Source: DASXUX01 sp036504595 (GTDB lineage Bacteria; Planctomycetota; SZUA-567; H5-PLA8). Taken from it: a stretch of DNA of 64,000 bases. A program made the translations under genes and the position numbers. The notes below the pieces were generated by a model. It worked only from the letters and a program-made list of their open reading frames with translations, was not told where the DNA came from and ran no database searches. Location of the stretch: positions 248,001 to 312,000 of the forward strand of contig DASXUX010000081.1 in assembly GCA_036504595.1 (NCBI GenBank), given 5' to 3'. This document shows positions 30,897 to 38,871 of the stretch, piece by piece; position 1 is the stretch's first letter; each line of letters begins with the position of its first letter.

Positions 30897-32501
30897 CTTC
30901 TTGTCCTTCTCCGCCGGCGGCACCATTACCGGTGCAGCGGGCTTCGGAGCTTCCGGCGTCAGCTTCGCCAGGTACTCCGGCATCTCCACCCCGCCAATGT
31001 CCTTCATCACTTGCATCATGGGTGGCAGCGTGCGAGCCATGCTGTGCAGGAAGTTCGAGGTCGCCGTCCCGCCGCCCGGGTTGCCGCCGTTCTGGCCTTC
31101 CCAGACCACGACCTTGTCGAACTTGATGTTCGAGATCGCCTTGGCTGAGCAGTCCGCCAGATTATCGATGTGTTCGAGCATCATCAGCTTGAAGGCGTGC
31201 TCCGAACCGCCGCAGGCGTCGATGATGCGCTTCAGGCCATCGCCCTTCTTGGCCAGAATTTCAAAGTTGCCTTTCGCCTCGGCTTCCAGCTTGGCGTAAA
31301 TCGCGGCGGCTTCGGCCAGAGCGTTGATGCGCTTCTTTTCACCCTCGGCTTCCGCCTCGACGATCGTCTTGGCTTTCTCGGCTTTCGCCGGCGCTTCCAA
31401 CGCGGCGCGGCGTTCGGCCTCGACGCGTTCGGCTTGAGCCAGCGCGGCCTTCGCCATGGCGCGATTCTGAGCTTCCTGCACCATGGCTTCCGCTTCGCGC
31501 TTGCGTACCTCGGCGAGCTGATACGCGTCGGCCTGTTTCACGGCTAGAGCTGCCTGCGAGGCGACCACGGCGGCTTGAGCCGTGTTTTCGCCGGCGACTG
31601 CTTTTGCATTCGCATCGGCCAGAGAAATACGCATCCGCTGCTCGGCGTCCTTCACCTTTGATTCGCGCTCAAACCCGGCGCTTTGTTCGGCAATCTTCTG
31701 GTCGCGGTCCAGTTCGGCCAGCCGCACAGCCTGGTCGCGCTGGGCTTCGCGAGTTCCGATCTGTTTTTGCCGTGTCGCGCTGGCAACGAGGATGGCTTTT
31801 TCCTTATCAGCATCGGCGACACGAACTTCGCCGAGCTTCTCCTGATCGGCGACATCGCCGCGGGCCTGTTGGATGGCCGTGGAGGCAGCTTTCTGGCCAA
31901 TGGCTTCGATGTAGCCGGATTCATCGGTGATGTCGGTGACGTTCACGTTGATCAGCACCAGCCCGACCTTCTTGAGTTCGGGCTCGAGCGAATTCTGAAT
32001 ATGCTTCAGGAAGGCTTCGCGGTCGCGGTTGATGTCTTCGATGCGCATGGACGCGATCACTTGCCGCAGTTGGCCGAAGATGATTTCCTGCGCCTGGTGC
32101 GTGATTTGGTTGGTCATCAAGCCTAGCAGGCGGATGGCGGCATTTTGCATGATCTCCGGTTCGGTGCCGATGGCAACGGTGAACACACTCGGCACGTTGA
32201 CGCGGATGTTTTCGATCGAGAGCGCGCCTTTCAGCGGAATTTCAATCTGCATCGGTTCCAGGCTGAGATACGCAAAATCCTGAAGCAGCGGAACGACGAA
32301 CGCCGCGCCGCCATGGATGCACTTGGCGGTGTTGCCGCCGGCCACCTTTCCGTAGATGACCATTACGCGGTTGCTCGGACAGCGTTTGTACCGATTGGCG
32401 ACGAATATGGCGATGCTGAAGAACGCCAGCACCACAAACAGAATGAGCATGCCGATCGAACCCCAGTCGTCAAAGGCAGCCAGCATCGTGGGAAAGTACA
32501 T
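30894..32501 (-). CDS. Flotillin-like SPFH-domain protein
   Basis: 535 residues. One N-terminal membrane helix (MLILFVVLAFFSIAIFVANRY) is followed by an SPFH/band 7 domain (RVMVIYGKVAGG, VPLLQDFAYLSLEPMQIEI, RVNVPSVFTVAIG, TNQITHQAQEIIFGQLRQVIASM), then a long coiled coil of Ala/Glu-rich heptads (AEARKREAEAMVQEAQNRAMAKAAL-type). This is the layout of bacterial flotillins such as YqfA/YuaG, which organise membrane microdomains. It follows an NfeD-like gene by 53 bases on the same strand, the usual partner. The C-terminus is Pro/Lys-rich (KPAAPVMVPPAEKDKK). Well supported by length, domain order and neighbour. Confidence 0.93.
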   Translation of the reverse strand: MYFPTMLAAFDDWGSIGMLILFVVLAFFSIAIFVANRYKRCPSNRVMVIYGKVAGGNTAKCIHGGAAFVVPLLQDFAYLSLEPMQIEIPLKGALSIENIRVNVPSVFTVAIGTEPEIMQNAAIRLLGLMTNQITHQAQEIIFGQLRQVIASMRIEDINRDREAFLKHIQNSLEPELKKVGLVLINVNVTDITDESGYIEAIGQKAASTAIQQARGDVADQEKLGEVRVADADKEKAILVASATRQKQIGTREAQRDQAVRLAELDRDQKIAEQSAGFERESKVKDAEQRMRISLADANAKAVAGENTAQAAVVASQAALAVKQADAYQLAEVRKREAEAMVQEAQNRAMAKAALAQAERVEAERRAALEAPAKAEKAKTIVEAEAEGEKKRINALAEAAAIYAKLEAEAKGNFEILAKKGDGLKRIIDACGGSEHAFKLMMLEHIDNLADCSAKAISNIKFDKVVVWEGQNGGNPGGGTATSNFLHSMARTLPPMMQVMKDIGGVEMPEYLAKLTPEAPKPAAPVMVPPAEKDKK

Positions 32502-32554
32502 TCTTCAGTCTCCTTTTTCGAAAAAAAATAATACCGTTCTATTCGTTTCTGCCC

Positions 32555-33193
32555 CTATGGCCTGGCTGCATTCGACGGCGTTCCTGGCTGAGGAAGCGCC
32601 GCCGTGCCTGTACTATCAGCCGCCGCGACCTCAACCGTGTCGCTGCCGACGACGTCCACGATGACGACCGACGATCCCGTCGGCAACTCAGCGCCAGCAG
32701 TGATTGCCAGGTATTCCATCGTGCGGTTCTGCACGGTCACCGTCACCTTGCCGCTGCCGGCTTTCTGGCCCGGAATGCTCAAGTATACGGTTCCCGGCTT
32801 GCCCAGCGCCTGTTCGATATGCACGGTGCCGTCGGCCTGCGCGCGCGTGAAGGCTCGCATGATCGCGCCCACGGAAAACAGCGCCGCCAGTCCGCCGGCC
32901 GCCGCGATCAGCAATGCCAGCAGCGGCGCCGCCGCGTTCTTGGTTGCCGCTATTCCCGTCAGGCCGAAGAACGTCACCGCCGCGATAATGGCTCTCATCG
33001 TCAGCAGCTTGAAGAAACCGCCGCCATGGCTCTCGTGGTCGCCGCCATGGCCGCCGGACACGTCGTGGTCGCCGCCGAGTTCATGGTCGCCGCCCAGTTC
33101 ATGCTCGCCGCCCAAACCCAGTAGCGTCATGATCAACTGGCACACGAAAATAGTGCCGCCAACCACAGCGCAGACGAGATAAATATCGTCCAT
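32555..33193 (-). CDS. NfeD/YuaF-like membrane protein with a His-rich tandem repeat
   Basis: 212 residues from ATG 33193, with AGAGGG 8 bases upstream. Three to four membrane helices (LVCAVVGGTIFVCQLIMTLL; MRAIIAAVTFFGLTGIAA; LLALLIAAAGGLAALF) precede a C-terminal OB-fold typical of NfeD-like proteins (GTVYLSIPGQKAGSGKVTVTVQNR). Between the first two helices is a Gly/His/Asp-rich stretch of tandem GGEHELGGDHELGGDHD units, encoded by near-identical DNA triplets. Such a stretch may bind metal or simply be an expandable repeat. NfeD proteins act with flotillins in membrane organisation, and flotillin follows immediately. Assignment rests on the partnership and domain layout. Confidence 0.8.
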   Translation of the reverse strand: MDDIYLVCAVVGGTIFVCQLIMTLLGLGGEHELGGDHELGGDHDVSGGHGGDHESHGGGFFKLLTMRAIIAAVTFFGLTGIAATKNAAAPLLALLIAAAGGLAALFSVGAIMRAFTRAQADGTVHIEQALGKPGTVYLSIPGQKAGSGKVTVTVQNRTMEYLAITAGAELPTGSSVVIVDVVGSDTVEVAAADSTGTAALPQPGTPSNAARP

Positions 33194-33284
33194 CGGCGCG
33201 ACCCTCTTGCCCGGCAAACTTTCCCTTAGATTGACCGGCAGTGTCGGCCAAGTCATCTCCTCTGTCAATCGAAAGCTCTCGTGG

Positions 33285-33308
33285 AGCAGGCTGTCCAGCC
33301 TGCTTTTT
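33285..33308. terminator. AGCAGGCT hairpin with T run, copy 1
   Basis: AGCAGGCT-gtcc-AGCCTGCT followed by TTTT on the plus strand. It lies three bases beyond the stop of the minus-strand DUF4091 gene, so the T run is on the wrong strand for that gene; a hairpin of the same type is at 63948-63973. Confidence 0.45.
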
Positions 33309-33310
33309 CC

Positions 33311-35932
33311 TCACCGCTGCTCGAATGGTCCCGCTATGCGTTTGAACGTGACGCTTGCCGAATACCCCGCACCGCCGTCCAAGTCCACCTTCAGCTCGTG
33401 CACGCCGATCGCCAGCTCGCGAGGATCAAAATCCACGAGCGCTTCGCTTTGTGGCGGAATCTTTATCGTCTGCGGTTGATTCTTCCCTGGCGGCTGAACT
33501 TTCACGCTGATTTCTGTTGCTCCGTACTGTTTGATGCGCACCGTCACGTTACTGTCGGAGCCGTCGATCAGCGTCTGCAGCGGTTCCACGACAAACGGCG
33601 GAAGCGTCAACTCGCGAAAACTCAAATCGTCCGCCCAGATCTTCCCCGGCCCCTGCAGCCAGAGCGCCAAGTAGCCGGGCTTCACGTCCTTGTTCACCGT
33701 CACGCGCCGCCACAACCGCTGCCAGCCGCCGGCGTCGGCCGGTTCGTCGCCTTCGTTTTCGCGAACCGTCGAACCGGCCGGCACCGTGAAGCGAATCTGT
33801 GGTTTGGCCGTCTCGCTTTTGACGAACGCCGAGAACTCATACGTCTTGCCCGCCGAAAGCATCATGCTAGGGCCCGGGCCGCCCCAGCCCCACACGCACA
33901 CGACGACGTCCACGCCGGTCGCGTCTTTCGAATTTTCGAGCATGTAGCTGGCCTTCCCGCTGTGAGCCACGCTGCTGTCGATGCCGCCTTTGCTGACCGC
34001 CTTGCCGCTCGTTTTCCACGGACCCGCGCCGTTCTCGAAGCCGGTCTCCGGCAAAAGCTCCGGGCCGTACTTCGCTGTCGCGCCTGGGTCTTTCGGGCAA
34101 GGCAGTTCCAGCGGGCCGGGCCGCTGCGCAGTCGTCGCGAGCGCCTTCTCCAGCGGCACGAACTTCAGCAGGTCCACGCACGCTGCCGCGACTTGCCAGC
34201 GCCATTTGTCCAATGTCGTGCAAAGCGGCGGCGGCGTCCCGTTTCCCGTTCGCGGCTGATAGTTGAAACTAATTTCCGACAGCACCTCGATCGCCGCCTT
34301 CTTCGCAGAAGCAACCGCGTCCGCAGCGTTCGGGTCCGCCTTCGCCGCCGTGATCATCCGCCATAGCAAGTCCATGATGCGGTAGTCGTCGATGCCCGCG
34401 CGAACGCCTTCCCACGGAATGCTGGGCAGCGGCCCGTCGGGCGCGAGCATCACATAGCCATGATTTCCGCGAATCGGGTCCTTCCATGCGTCGCCGAAGC
34501 GGTAGACCCACTGCAGAATTTCGCCCGCGCCGCTCTTCCAGCAGTAGAAGCCAAAGAAGTGCCGGTCGCGCGTGTAGCCCGTCACGGCTTCGGTCGCGCC
34601 GCCGCCGTTGTAAATGCCGTACATCTTCTTTCGGTCGAGCAGACTCTTGCAGATGTCCGCATCGAACCGGTTGATCGTGATCACATCGATGTACGGACCG
34701 AGCAGACCGATCTCATCGATGCCGCACGCCACGCCGCCGCCCAACGTCACGAAGGTGGGCATCTGCGGAAACTTCTCTTTGAGCAACCTGTAATAGTAGA
34801 CGGATTCCTTCAGCGTGTCTGGATGTCCGCCCGGTTCGTCCGTGATGAAAATGCGCATCGCCGGCGCGCCCGCGGCTTTCAGCGATTCTTCGCAAACGCT
34901 GATCGCCTTGAAGAAGTCCGTCTCCAGTTCCGCGGAGTGCGGCCAGAATTCGAACCAGTTTTTCTTCTGATTCCATTCAAAGAGAACCTGATGTCCCACC
35001 TCGGATGTGATCGGAAACCGGTTTGCCGCCTCGCCAAACACTTTCTTGCGCAGACCGATCTGCGTCGCGATGTTCTTGCGCGTCGCCGCAACATCATCGT
35101 CGCCGAAATGCCGGTCGCGGCTGACCACGTGCGCGCCCGCTGCCGATTCGTTGGCGTTGATCCCATGCTCACGCTGATCGATCATCTCCTTCTCGCGCAT
35201 GCCAAGGTCTTCGGAAGGAAAGTACGAAACACTGGTCTCCACCGGCGTGGGCGGCAGCTTTAGCGGAAGAACCTTCAGCGTCACCGGAACGTCGCACGCG
35301 CGTTTTCCATCCACCTCCACGGTAATCGCTCCCTCGTAGTCGCCAGCCTTCGCCGTGTCGGGAACCTTCACGCTCAACCACACCTGCGCCGTCTTTCCCT
35401 GAACGACCTCGAACGATTCGTGTTTCTCCAGATAGAACGGGGAGAGCGTGAAACGCTTGTCGTTCGCGTTCCCGTAGGACACGGCGCTCCGCACAGGCAT
35501 AACGAGGCGCACGTCGATGTGCGACGCCGGGATCGCCTCGCCGTCCTTCGTTTTCAGTGCGCCTGCGGTGACCTTTACGCTTTTGAGCGGTGCCAGCGCA
35601 TGCATCGCAAACGTGAGCGGCACATACTGGCCCTGCGTCGCAAAGGCTCTCAACTTCGCGCCGCGTTCGAACGCAGCCGGCACCGTGTCGTGATAGATCG
35701 GCTCGAAGGCCGGGCGCTGAAATAGAATGAACCCGCGCGCCGCCTCCTCTTTTGTCGGCTCAGGCGGAGTCCGCACACGCGTTTCGCCGCGCGCCTCCGT
35801 CCACCCCGCCGGCAGCGGCGGCAGCCCCGGCCCGCGCGAACCCCAGGCTTGGAACTGTGAGGGAACTTCGTCAGCGGCGAGCGCGGAAAAGCTTAGGAAG
35901 AGCAAAGCCGCAGGAAATAGTCGTAGAGACAT
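33311..35932 (-). CDS. Exported DUF4091 protein with carbohydrate-binding-type C-terminus
   Basis: 873 residues from ATG 35932, preceded by GAGGAGG and followed by a signal peptide (RLFPAALLFLSFSALAADE). Residues ~300-560 match DUF4091, a TIM-barrel-like domain found with glycoside hydrolases (FPSEDLGMREKEMIDQREHGIN, IFITDEPGGHPDTLK, FFGFYCWKSGAGEILQWVYRFG). The preceding ~250 residues form Ig-like or sandwich domains (PLTFAMHALAPLKSVKVTAGALK), and residues ~640-770 form a carbohydrate-binding-like sandwich (AGKTYEFSAFVKSETAKPQIRF). The Asp-Glu pair ITDEPGG may be catalytic. No neighbouring gene fixes a substrate. It is a single transcription unit on the minus strand. Confidence 0.78.
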   Translation of the reverse strand: MSLRLFPAALLFLSFSALAADEVPSQFQAWGSRGPGLPPLPAGWTEARGETRVRTPPEPTKEEAARGFILFQRPAFEPIYHDTVPAAFERGAKLRAFATQGQYVPLTFAMHALAPLKSVKVTAGALKTKDGEAIPASHIDVRLVMPVRSAVSYGNANDKRFTLSPFYLEKHESFEVVQGKTAQVWLSVKVPDTAKAGDYEGAITVEVDGKRACDVPVTLKVLPLKLPPTPVETSVSYFPSEDLGMREKEMIDQREHGINANESAAGAHVVSRDRHFGDDDVAATRKNIATQIGLRKKVFGEAANRFPITSEVGHQVLFEWNQKKNWFEFWPHSAELETDFFKAISVCEESLKAAGAPAMRIFITDEPGGHPDTLKESVYYYRLLKEKFPQMPTFVTLGGGVACGIDEIGLLGPYIDVITINRFDADICKSLLDRKKMYGIYNGGGATEAVTGYTRDRHFFGFYCWKSGAGEILQWVYRFGDAWKDPIRGNHGYVMLAPDGPLPSIPWEGVRAGIDDYRIMDLLWRMITAAKADPNAADAVASAKKAAIEVLSEISFNYQPRTGNGTPPPLCTTLDKWRWQVAAACVDLLKFVPLEKALATTAQRPGPLELPCPKDPGATAKYGPELLPETGFENGAGPWKTSGKAVSKGGIDSSVAHSGKASYMLENSKDATGVDVVVCVWGWGGPGPSMMLSAGKTYEFSAFVKSETAKPQIRFTVPAGSTVRENEGDEPADAGGWQRLWRRVTVNKDVKPGYLALWLQGPGKIWADDLSFRELTLPPFVVEPLQTLIDGSDSNVTVRIKQYGATEISVKVQPPGKNQPQTIKIPPQSEALVDFDPRELAIGVHELKVDLDGGAGYSASVTFKRIAGPFEQR

Positions 35933-36075
35933 TGGACTGCCTCCTCGAAACAGACATGGAAGGCCATTGAATTCGACGAGACCGCTGCGCCAGAATACAC
36001 CACACGCACAAGATTCACCTGCGCCAAGCCCCTTCTTCGTGTAGAACACCGCGCTGACTATTTGGAGGGTTGACT

Positions 36076-36945
36076 GTGCGCCTGGACGACAAGACCTCGC
36101 GAATCGCCGTGCCCAGCAAAGGCCGTTTGCAGGAGGCCAGCGAAAGCCTGCTCAAGGCCGCTGGCATCGCCTACCGCAAACAGGACCGCTCGCTCTTCGC
36201 GCACGTCGCCGGCTTCGACGCCGTGGTGCTCTTCGTCCGCCCCGACGATATTCCCCTGCTGGTGGCTGAAGGCGCCGCCGATCTGGGCATCGTCGGCAAA
36301 GATCTGGTGCACGAACACAAGTGCGAGTCGCGCGTGAAGCCGCGCTTGGAACTCGGATTCGGCAAATGCAAACTGGCTCTGGCCACGCGCGTCAATGGCG
36401 GAGCCCGGTCGGTCAAGGCTCTGAAGGGTCAGAAGATCGCCGCGTCGATGGTGCATTCGGCACGCGAATACTTTCGAAAAAACAACGTGGACGTGCATCT
36501 GCTGGAAGTGAGCGGCTCCGTGGAAGTCATGGTGGCGCTCGGCCTGGCTGATGGCATCGTCGATTTGGTTGAATCCGGCGACACGCTTCGTGCGAACGGC
36601 CTGGAAGTCGTCGAAGACATCGCGCACTCCCAGGCTATTCTGATTGAGACGCCCAAGCCGCGAGACCCAGCCTTAAACGAGCGGATCGTGCGGCGAATCC
36701 AGGGCGTGCTCACCGCTCAGCAGTACACGCTGCTGGAATACAACGTGCCGAAGGCCAAGCTGAAGCAAGCCGAGAAGATAACCCCCGGTTTCGACTCGCC
36801 CACCATCAGCGCCTGCGAAGACCCCGCTTGGGTGGCCGTGAAGGTGATGGTCCCAAAGAAGCAATCGATCGAAATCATGGATCAGCTTGAGGCGCTCGGG
36901 GCCTCAGCGATTCTGGAGACGCCGATTCTTAACTGTAGGTTGTGA
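36076..36945 (+). CDS. hisG: ATP phosphoribosyltransferase, long form
   Basis: 289 residues from GTG 36076, six bases after GGAGGG (the earlier TTG directly abuts it). HisG couples ATP and PRPP in the first step of histidine synthesis. Motifs: SRIAVPSKGRLQEASESLL, GAADLGIVGKDLVHE, GLADGIVDLVESGDTLRANGLEVV (PRPP loop). The ~70-residue C-terminal ACT-like regulatory domain is present (AWVAVKVMVPKKQSIEIMDQLEALGASAILETPI), so this is the self-sufficient long HisG, independent of HisZ and inhibited by histidine. No other his gene is next to it. It is flanked by divergent minus-strand genes and followed by a heptamer hairpin. Confidence 0.95.
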   Translation: MRLDDKTSRIAVPSKGRLQEASESLLKAAGIAYRKQDRSLFAHVAGFDAVVLFVRPDDIPLLVAEGAADLGIVGKDLVHEHKCESRVKPRLELGFGKCKLALATRVNGGARSVKALKGQKIAASMVHSAREYFRKNNVDVHLLEVSGSVEVMVALGLADGIVDLVESGDTLRANGLEVVEDIAHSQAILIETPKPRDPALNERIVRRIQGVLTAQQYTLLEYNVPKAKLKQAEKITPGFDSPTISACEDPAWVAVKVMVPKKQSIEIMDQLEALGASAILETPILNCRL

Positions 36946-36954
36946 TCAACGGAG

Positions 36955-37033
36955 TGTGACGAGTGACGCGTGACGAGTGGTATGGATGAAGATCCGCTTC
37001 ACCCGCCACCCGTCGCGCGCCACTCGTCACGCG
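36955..37033. repeat. Heptamer hairpin (GTGACGA family) between hisG and polX
   Basis: Left arm 36955-36981 is GTGACGA, GTGACGC, GTGACGA, GTGG; right arm 37000-37033 is the complementary CACTCGTCACGCG series. It ends one base before the PolX stop codon and fits a shared terminator for the two convergent genes. Confidence 0.9.
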
Positions 37034-38749
37034 TTAGCTGCGCGCCTTCCGTTTCGCGAAGAACTCCGCAATCGCGGGCAATTCCATACAATTGAGAATG
37101 CGCCCGCGAGGCACCGCGCCTTTGCGCGCCATTAACACGCCCCAATGCACGACCTCAAGCTCCGCTCGCGAATGCGCGTCCGGGTTGATGGCCAGCATGC
37201 AGCCGAGCTCCAGCGCCCGCTGATGCCAGCGCCAATCTAGGTCTAAACGCTGCGGGTGCGCGTTGATTTCGACCACCACGCCGTTCTTGGCGCACGCTTG
37301 CAGGACTGCGTCCAGGTCGATGTCATAGGCGTCACGCTGCAGCAGCAGGCGGCCAGAGGGATGCCCGAGAATCGTCGTGCGGGGATTGGATGCCGCGGCA
37401 ATCAGCCGTTGCGTCTGCGCTTCCTTGCCGAGCCCGAAGCGGCTGTGAATGCTGGCCACGACAAAGTCGAAGCTCTGCAGCACGTCGTCTGAATAATCCA
37501 GCGCGCCATCTTGAAGGATGTCCGACTCGATCCCTTTGAAGACGCGAAAGTCCTGCGCCGCGTACTCCGCATTGAGCTTATCCACCTGCTTGTGCTGCTC
37601 GCGGATAGTCTCTTCCTTCAGTCCGCCGGCATAGAAAGCCGACTTCGAATGATCCGCGATCCCGAAATAGTGGTATCCAAGCTTCCGCGCCGCTTCGGCC
37701 ATCCCGTGCAAGGTTTCATGGCCGTCCGAAAACGAACTGTGACAATGCAGCACGCCGCGAAGATCGGCATCGCGGATCAGCGCCGGAAGGTTGCCGGCGG
37801 CGGCGGCCTCAACTTCGTTTTTCGCGCCGAAAAGCGGCCGGCCTTCGCGCAGTTCCGGTTCGATGTACGGCAGACCCAAAGCGGCGTACACGTCCCGCTC
37901 TTCCCGGCAAAGGATTTCTTCCCCGGCCGGCACGGAGGCCGGCGCTACCCCGCTCTTTTGCCGCCACAAACCGTCCGCGGTCAGCTTTAGGTCTTTCGCC
38001 GCAGCGTAAGCCTGAAGCGCCGACACGTGCTCGGCTGATCCCGTCGCGAACAGCAGCGTCACGCCGAAGTGGCTGGCGTCGCTCACGTTGATGCGGACTG
38101 CTTCGTGCTTTTCGACGCGGCGGCTGTCGCCTTCCGCGACCAGCGTAAAATCGGTGACCAGTTCGCACGCGCGGCGCAGCGTGCCAGCGAACTCCACGCG
38201 CACCCACCCCGGATTTTGTTGCTGCAAGTAATTGCGCACCGCTTGCATGTCGCTGGCAGCTTCATTGAGCCGCTGCTGGCCCACGCGCTGGCGCATCTTC
38301 TCGATCGCCTCAAGACAGTGGCTCTGCAGCGCGGAGCCCAGGCCCTTGATGGGTTTTAGCTTGCCAGTCTTGCAGGCTTCTTCGAGTTCTTCGAGCGAGC
38401 TCACTTTAAGTTCCGTGTAGAGCAGCGCCACTTTCTTGGGTCCCAGACCAGGGACTTGCAACAGGTCGAGCACTCCCGACGGCATCTGCTCGCGCAAATG
38501 CTCCAACGTCGGGTGCGTGCCGGTCTTGTGCAGCTTAATGATCTTCTCGGCGATGGCCTCGCCCACGCCAGGGATCTCGCGCAGCTTGCCTTTCGCGACA
38601 ACTTCCGCCAACGGCACGTTCAGCCCCAGCACGCTGTGCGCGGCGTTGTGGTACGCGCGAATGCTGTATGGCATCTCGCCGGCCAGTTCGAGGCGTTGCG
38701 CGATTTCAGTCAATAGCCGCGCAACGGCGGCGGCGTCGAGTGGTTCCAT
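37034..38749 (-). CDS. polX: PolX-type protein: HhH, polymerase-X-like and PHP exonuclease domains
   Basis: 571 residues. Order: an N-terminal helix-hairpin-helix part (PGVGEAIAEKIIKLHKTG, PGLGPKKVALLYTEL), a polymerase X-like palm (GTLRRACELVTDFTLVAEG), then a C-terminal PHP domain (LHCHSSFSDGHETL, FGIADHSKSAF, FKGIESDIL, VVEINAHPQRLDLD, INPDAHS). Bacterial PolX acts in base excision repair with an intrinsic exonuclease. The palm is abnormal: the usual GDxD pair reads TDFT and the third aspartate position near RINVS is not acidic, so polymerase activity is doubtful while the PHP metal ligands are intact. A half palindrome (37923-37950) adds SGVAPASVPAGEE in the linker. Start MEPLDAAAVARLL at 38749. 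Confidence 0.88.
   Translation of the reverse strand: MEPLDAAAVARLLTEIAQRLELAGEMPYSIRAYHNAAHSVLGLNVPLAEVVAKGKLREIPGVGEAIAEKIIKLHKTGTHPTLEHLREQMPSGVLDLLQVPGLGPKKVALLYTELKVSSLEELEEACKTGKLKPIKGLGSALQSHCLEAIEKMRQRVGQQRLNEAASDMQAVRNYLQQQNPGWVRVEFAGTLRRACELVTDFTLVAEGDSRRVEKHEAVRINVSDASHFGVTLLFATGSAEHVSALQAYAAAKDLKLTADGLWRQKSGVAPASVPAGEEILCREERDVYAALGLPYIEPELREGRPLFGAKNEVEAAAAGNLPALIRDADLRGVLHCHSSFSDGHETLHGMAEAARKLGYHYFGIADHSKSAFYAGGLKEETIREQHKQVDKLNAEYAAQDFRVFKGIESDILQDGALDYSDDVLQSFDFVVASIHSRFGLGKEAQTQRLIAAASNPRTTILGHPSGRLLLQRDAYDIDLDAVLQACAKNGVVVEINAHPQRLDLDWRWHQRALELGCMLAINPDAHSRAELEVVHWGVLMARKGAVPRGRILNCMELPAIAEFFAKRKARS
37923..37950. repeat. 46-bp palindrome, copy 3 (half, in polX)
   Basis: Core CCGGCCGGCACGGAGGCC plus one outer arm GGCGCTACC; the other arm is absent. 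On the minus strand it is translated as VAPASVPAG, the same peptide frame as other copies. Confidence 0.85.
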
Positions 38750-38762
38750 AATGCTCCCGAGA

Positions 38763-38870
38763 GTCTAGCAGTCCAGAAGGCGAGGAGTCCAGCAGTCGAA
38801 GGCTTGCGACGGTGTGGTATCAAAAGCCATAGACATCTCGACTCCTCGACTTTTGGAATTCTGGACCTTT
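38763..38870. repeat. Inverted repeat (GTCCAGAAGTC family), copy 2
   Basis: Left arm 38763-38800 contains CAGTCCAGAAGG and AGGAGTCCAGCAGTCG; right arm 38835-38870 contains CTCGACTCCTCGAC and TTTGGAATTCTGGACC. It separates polX from the LptF-LptG gene and shares TGGAATTCTGGAC with 27642-27777. Confidence 0.7.
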
Positions 38871-38871
38871 C

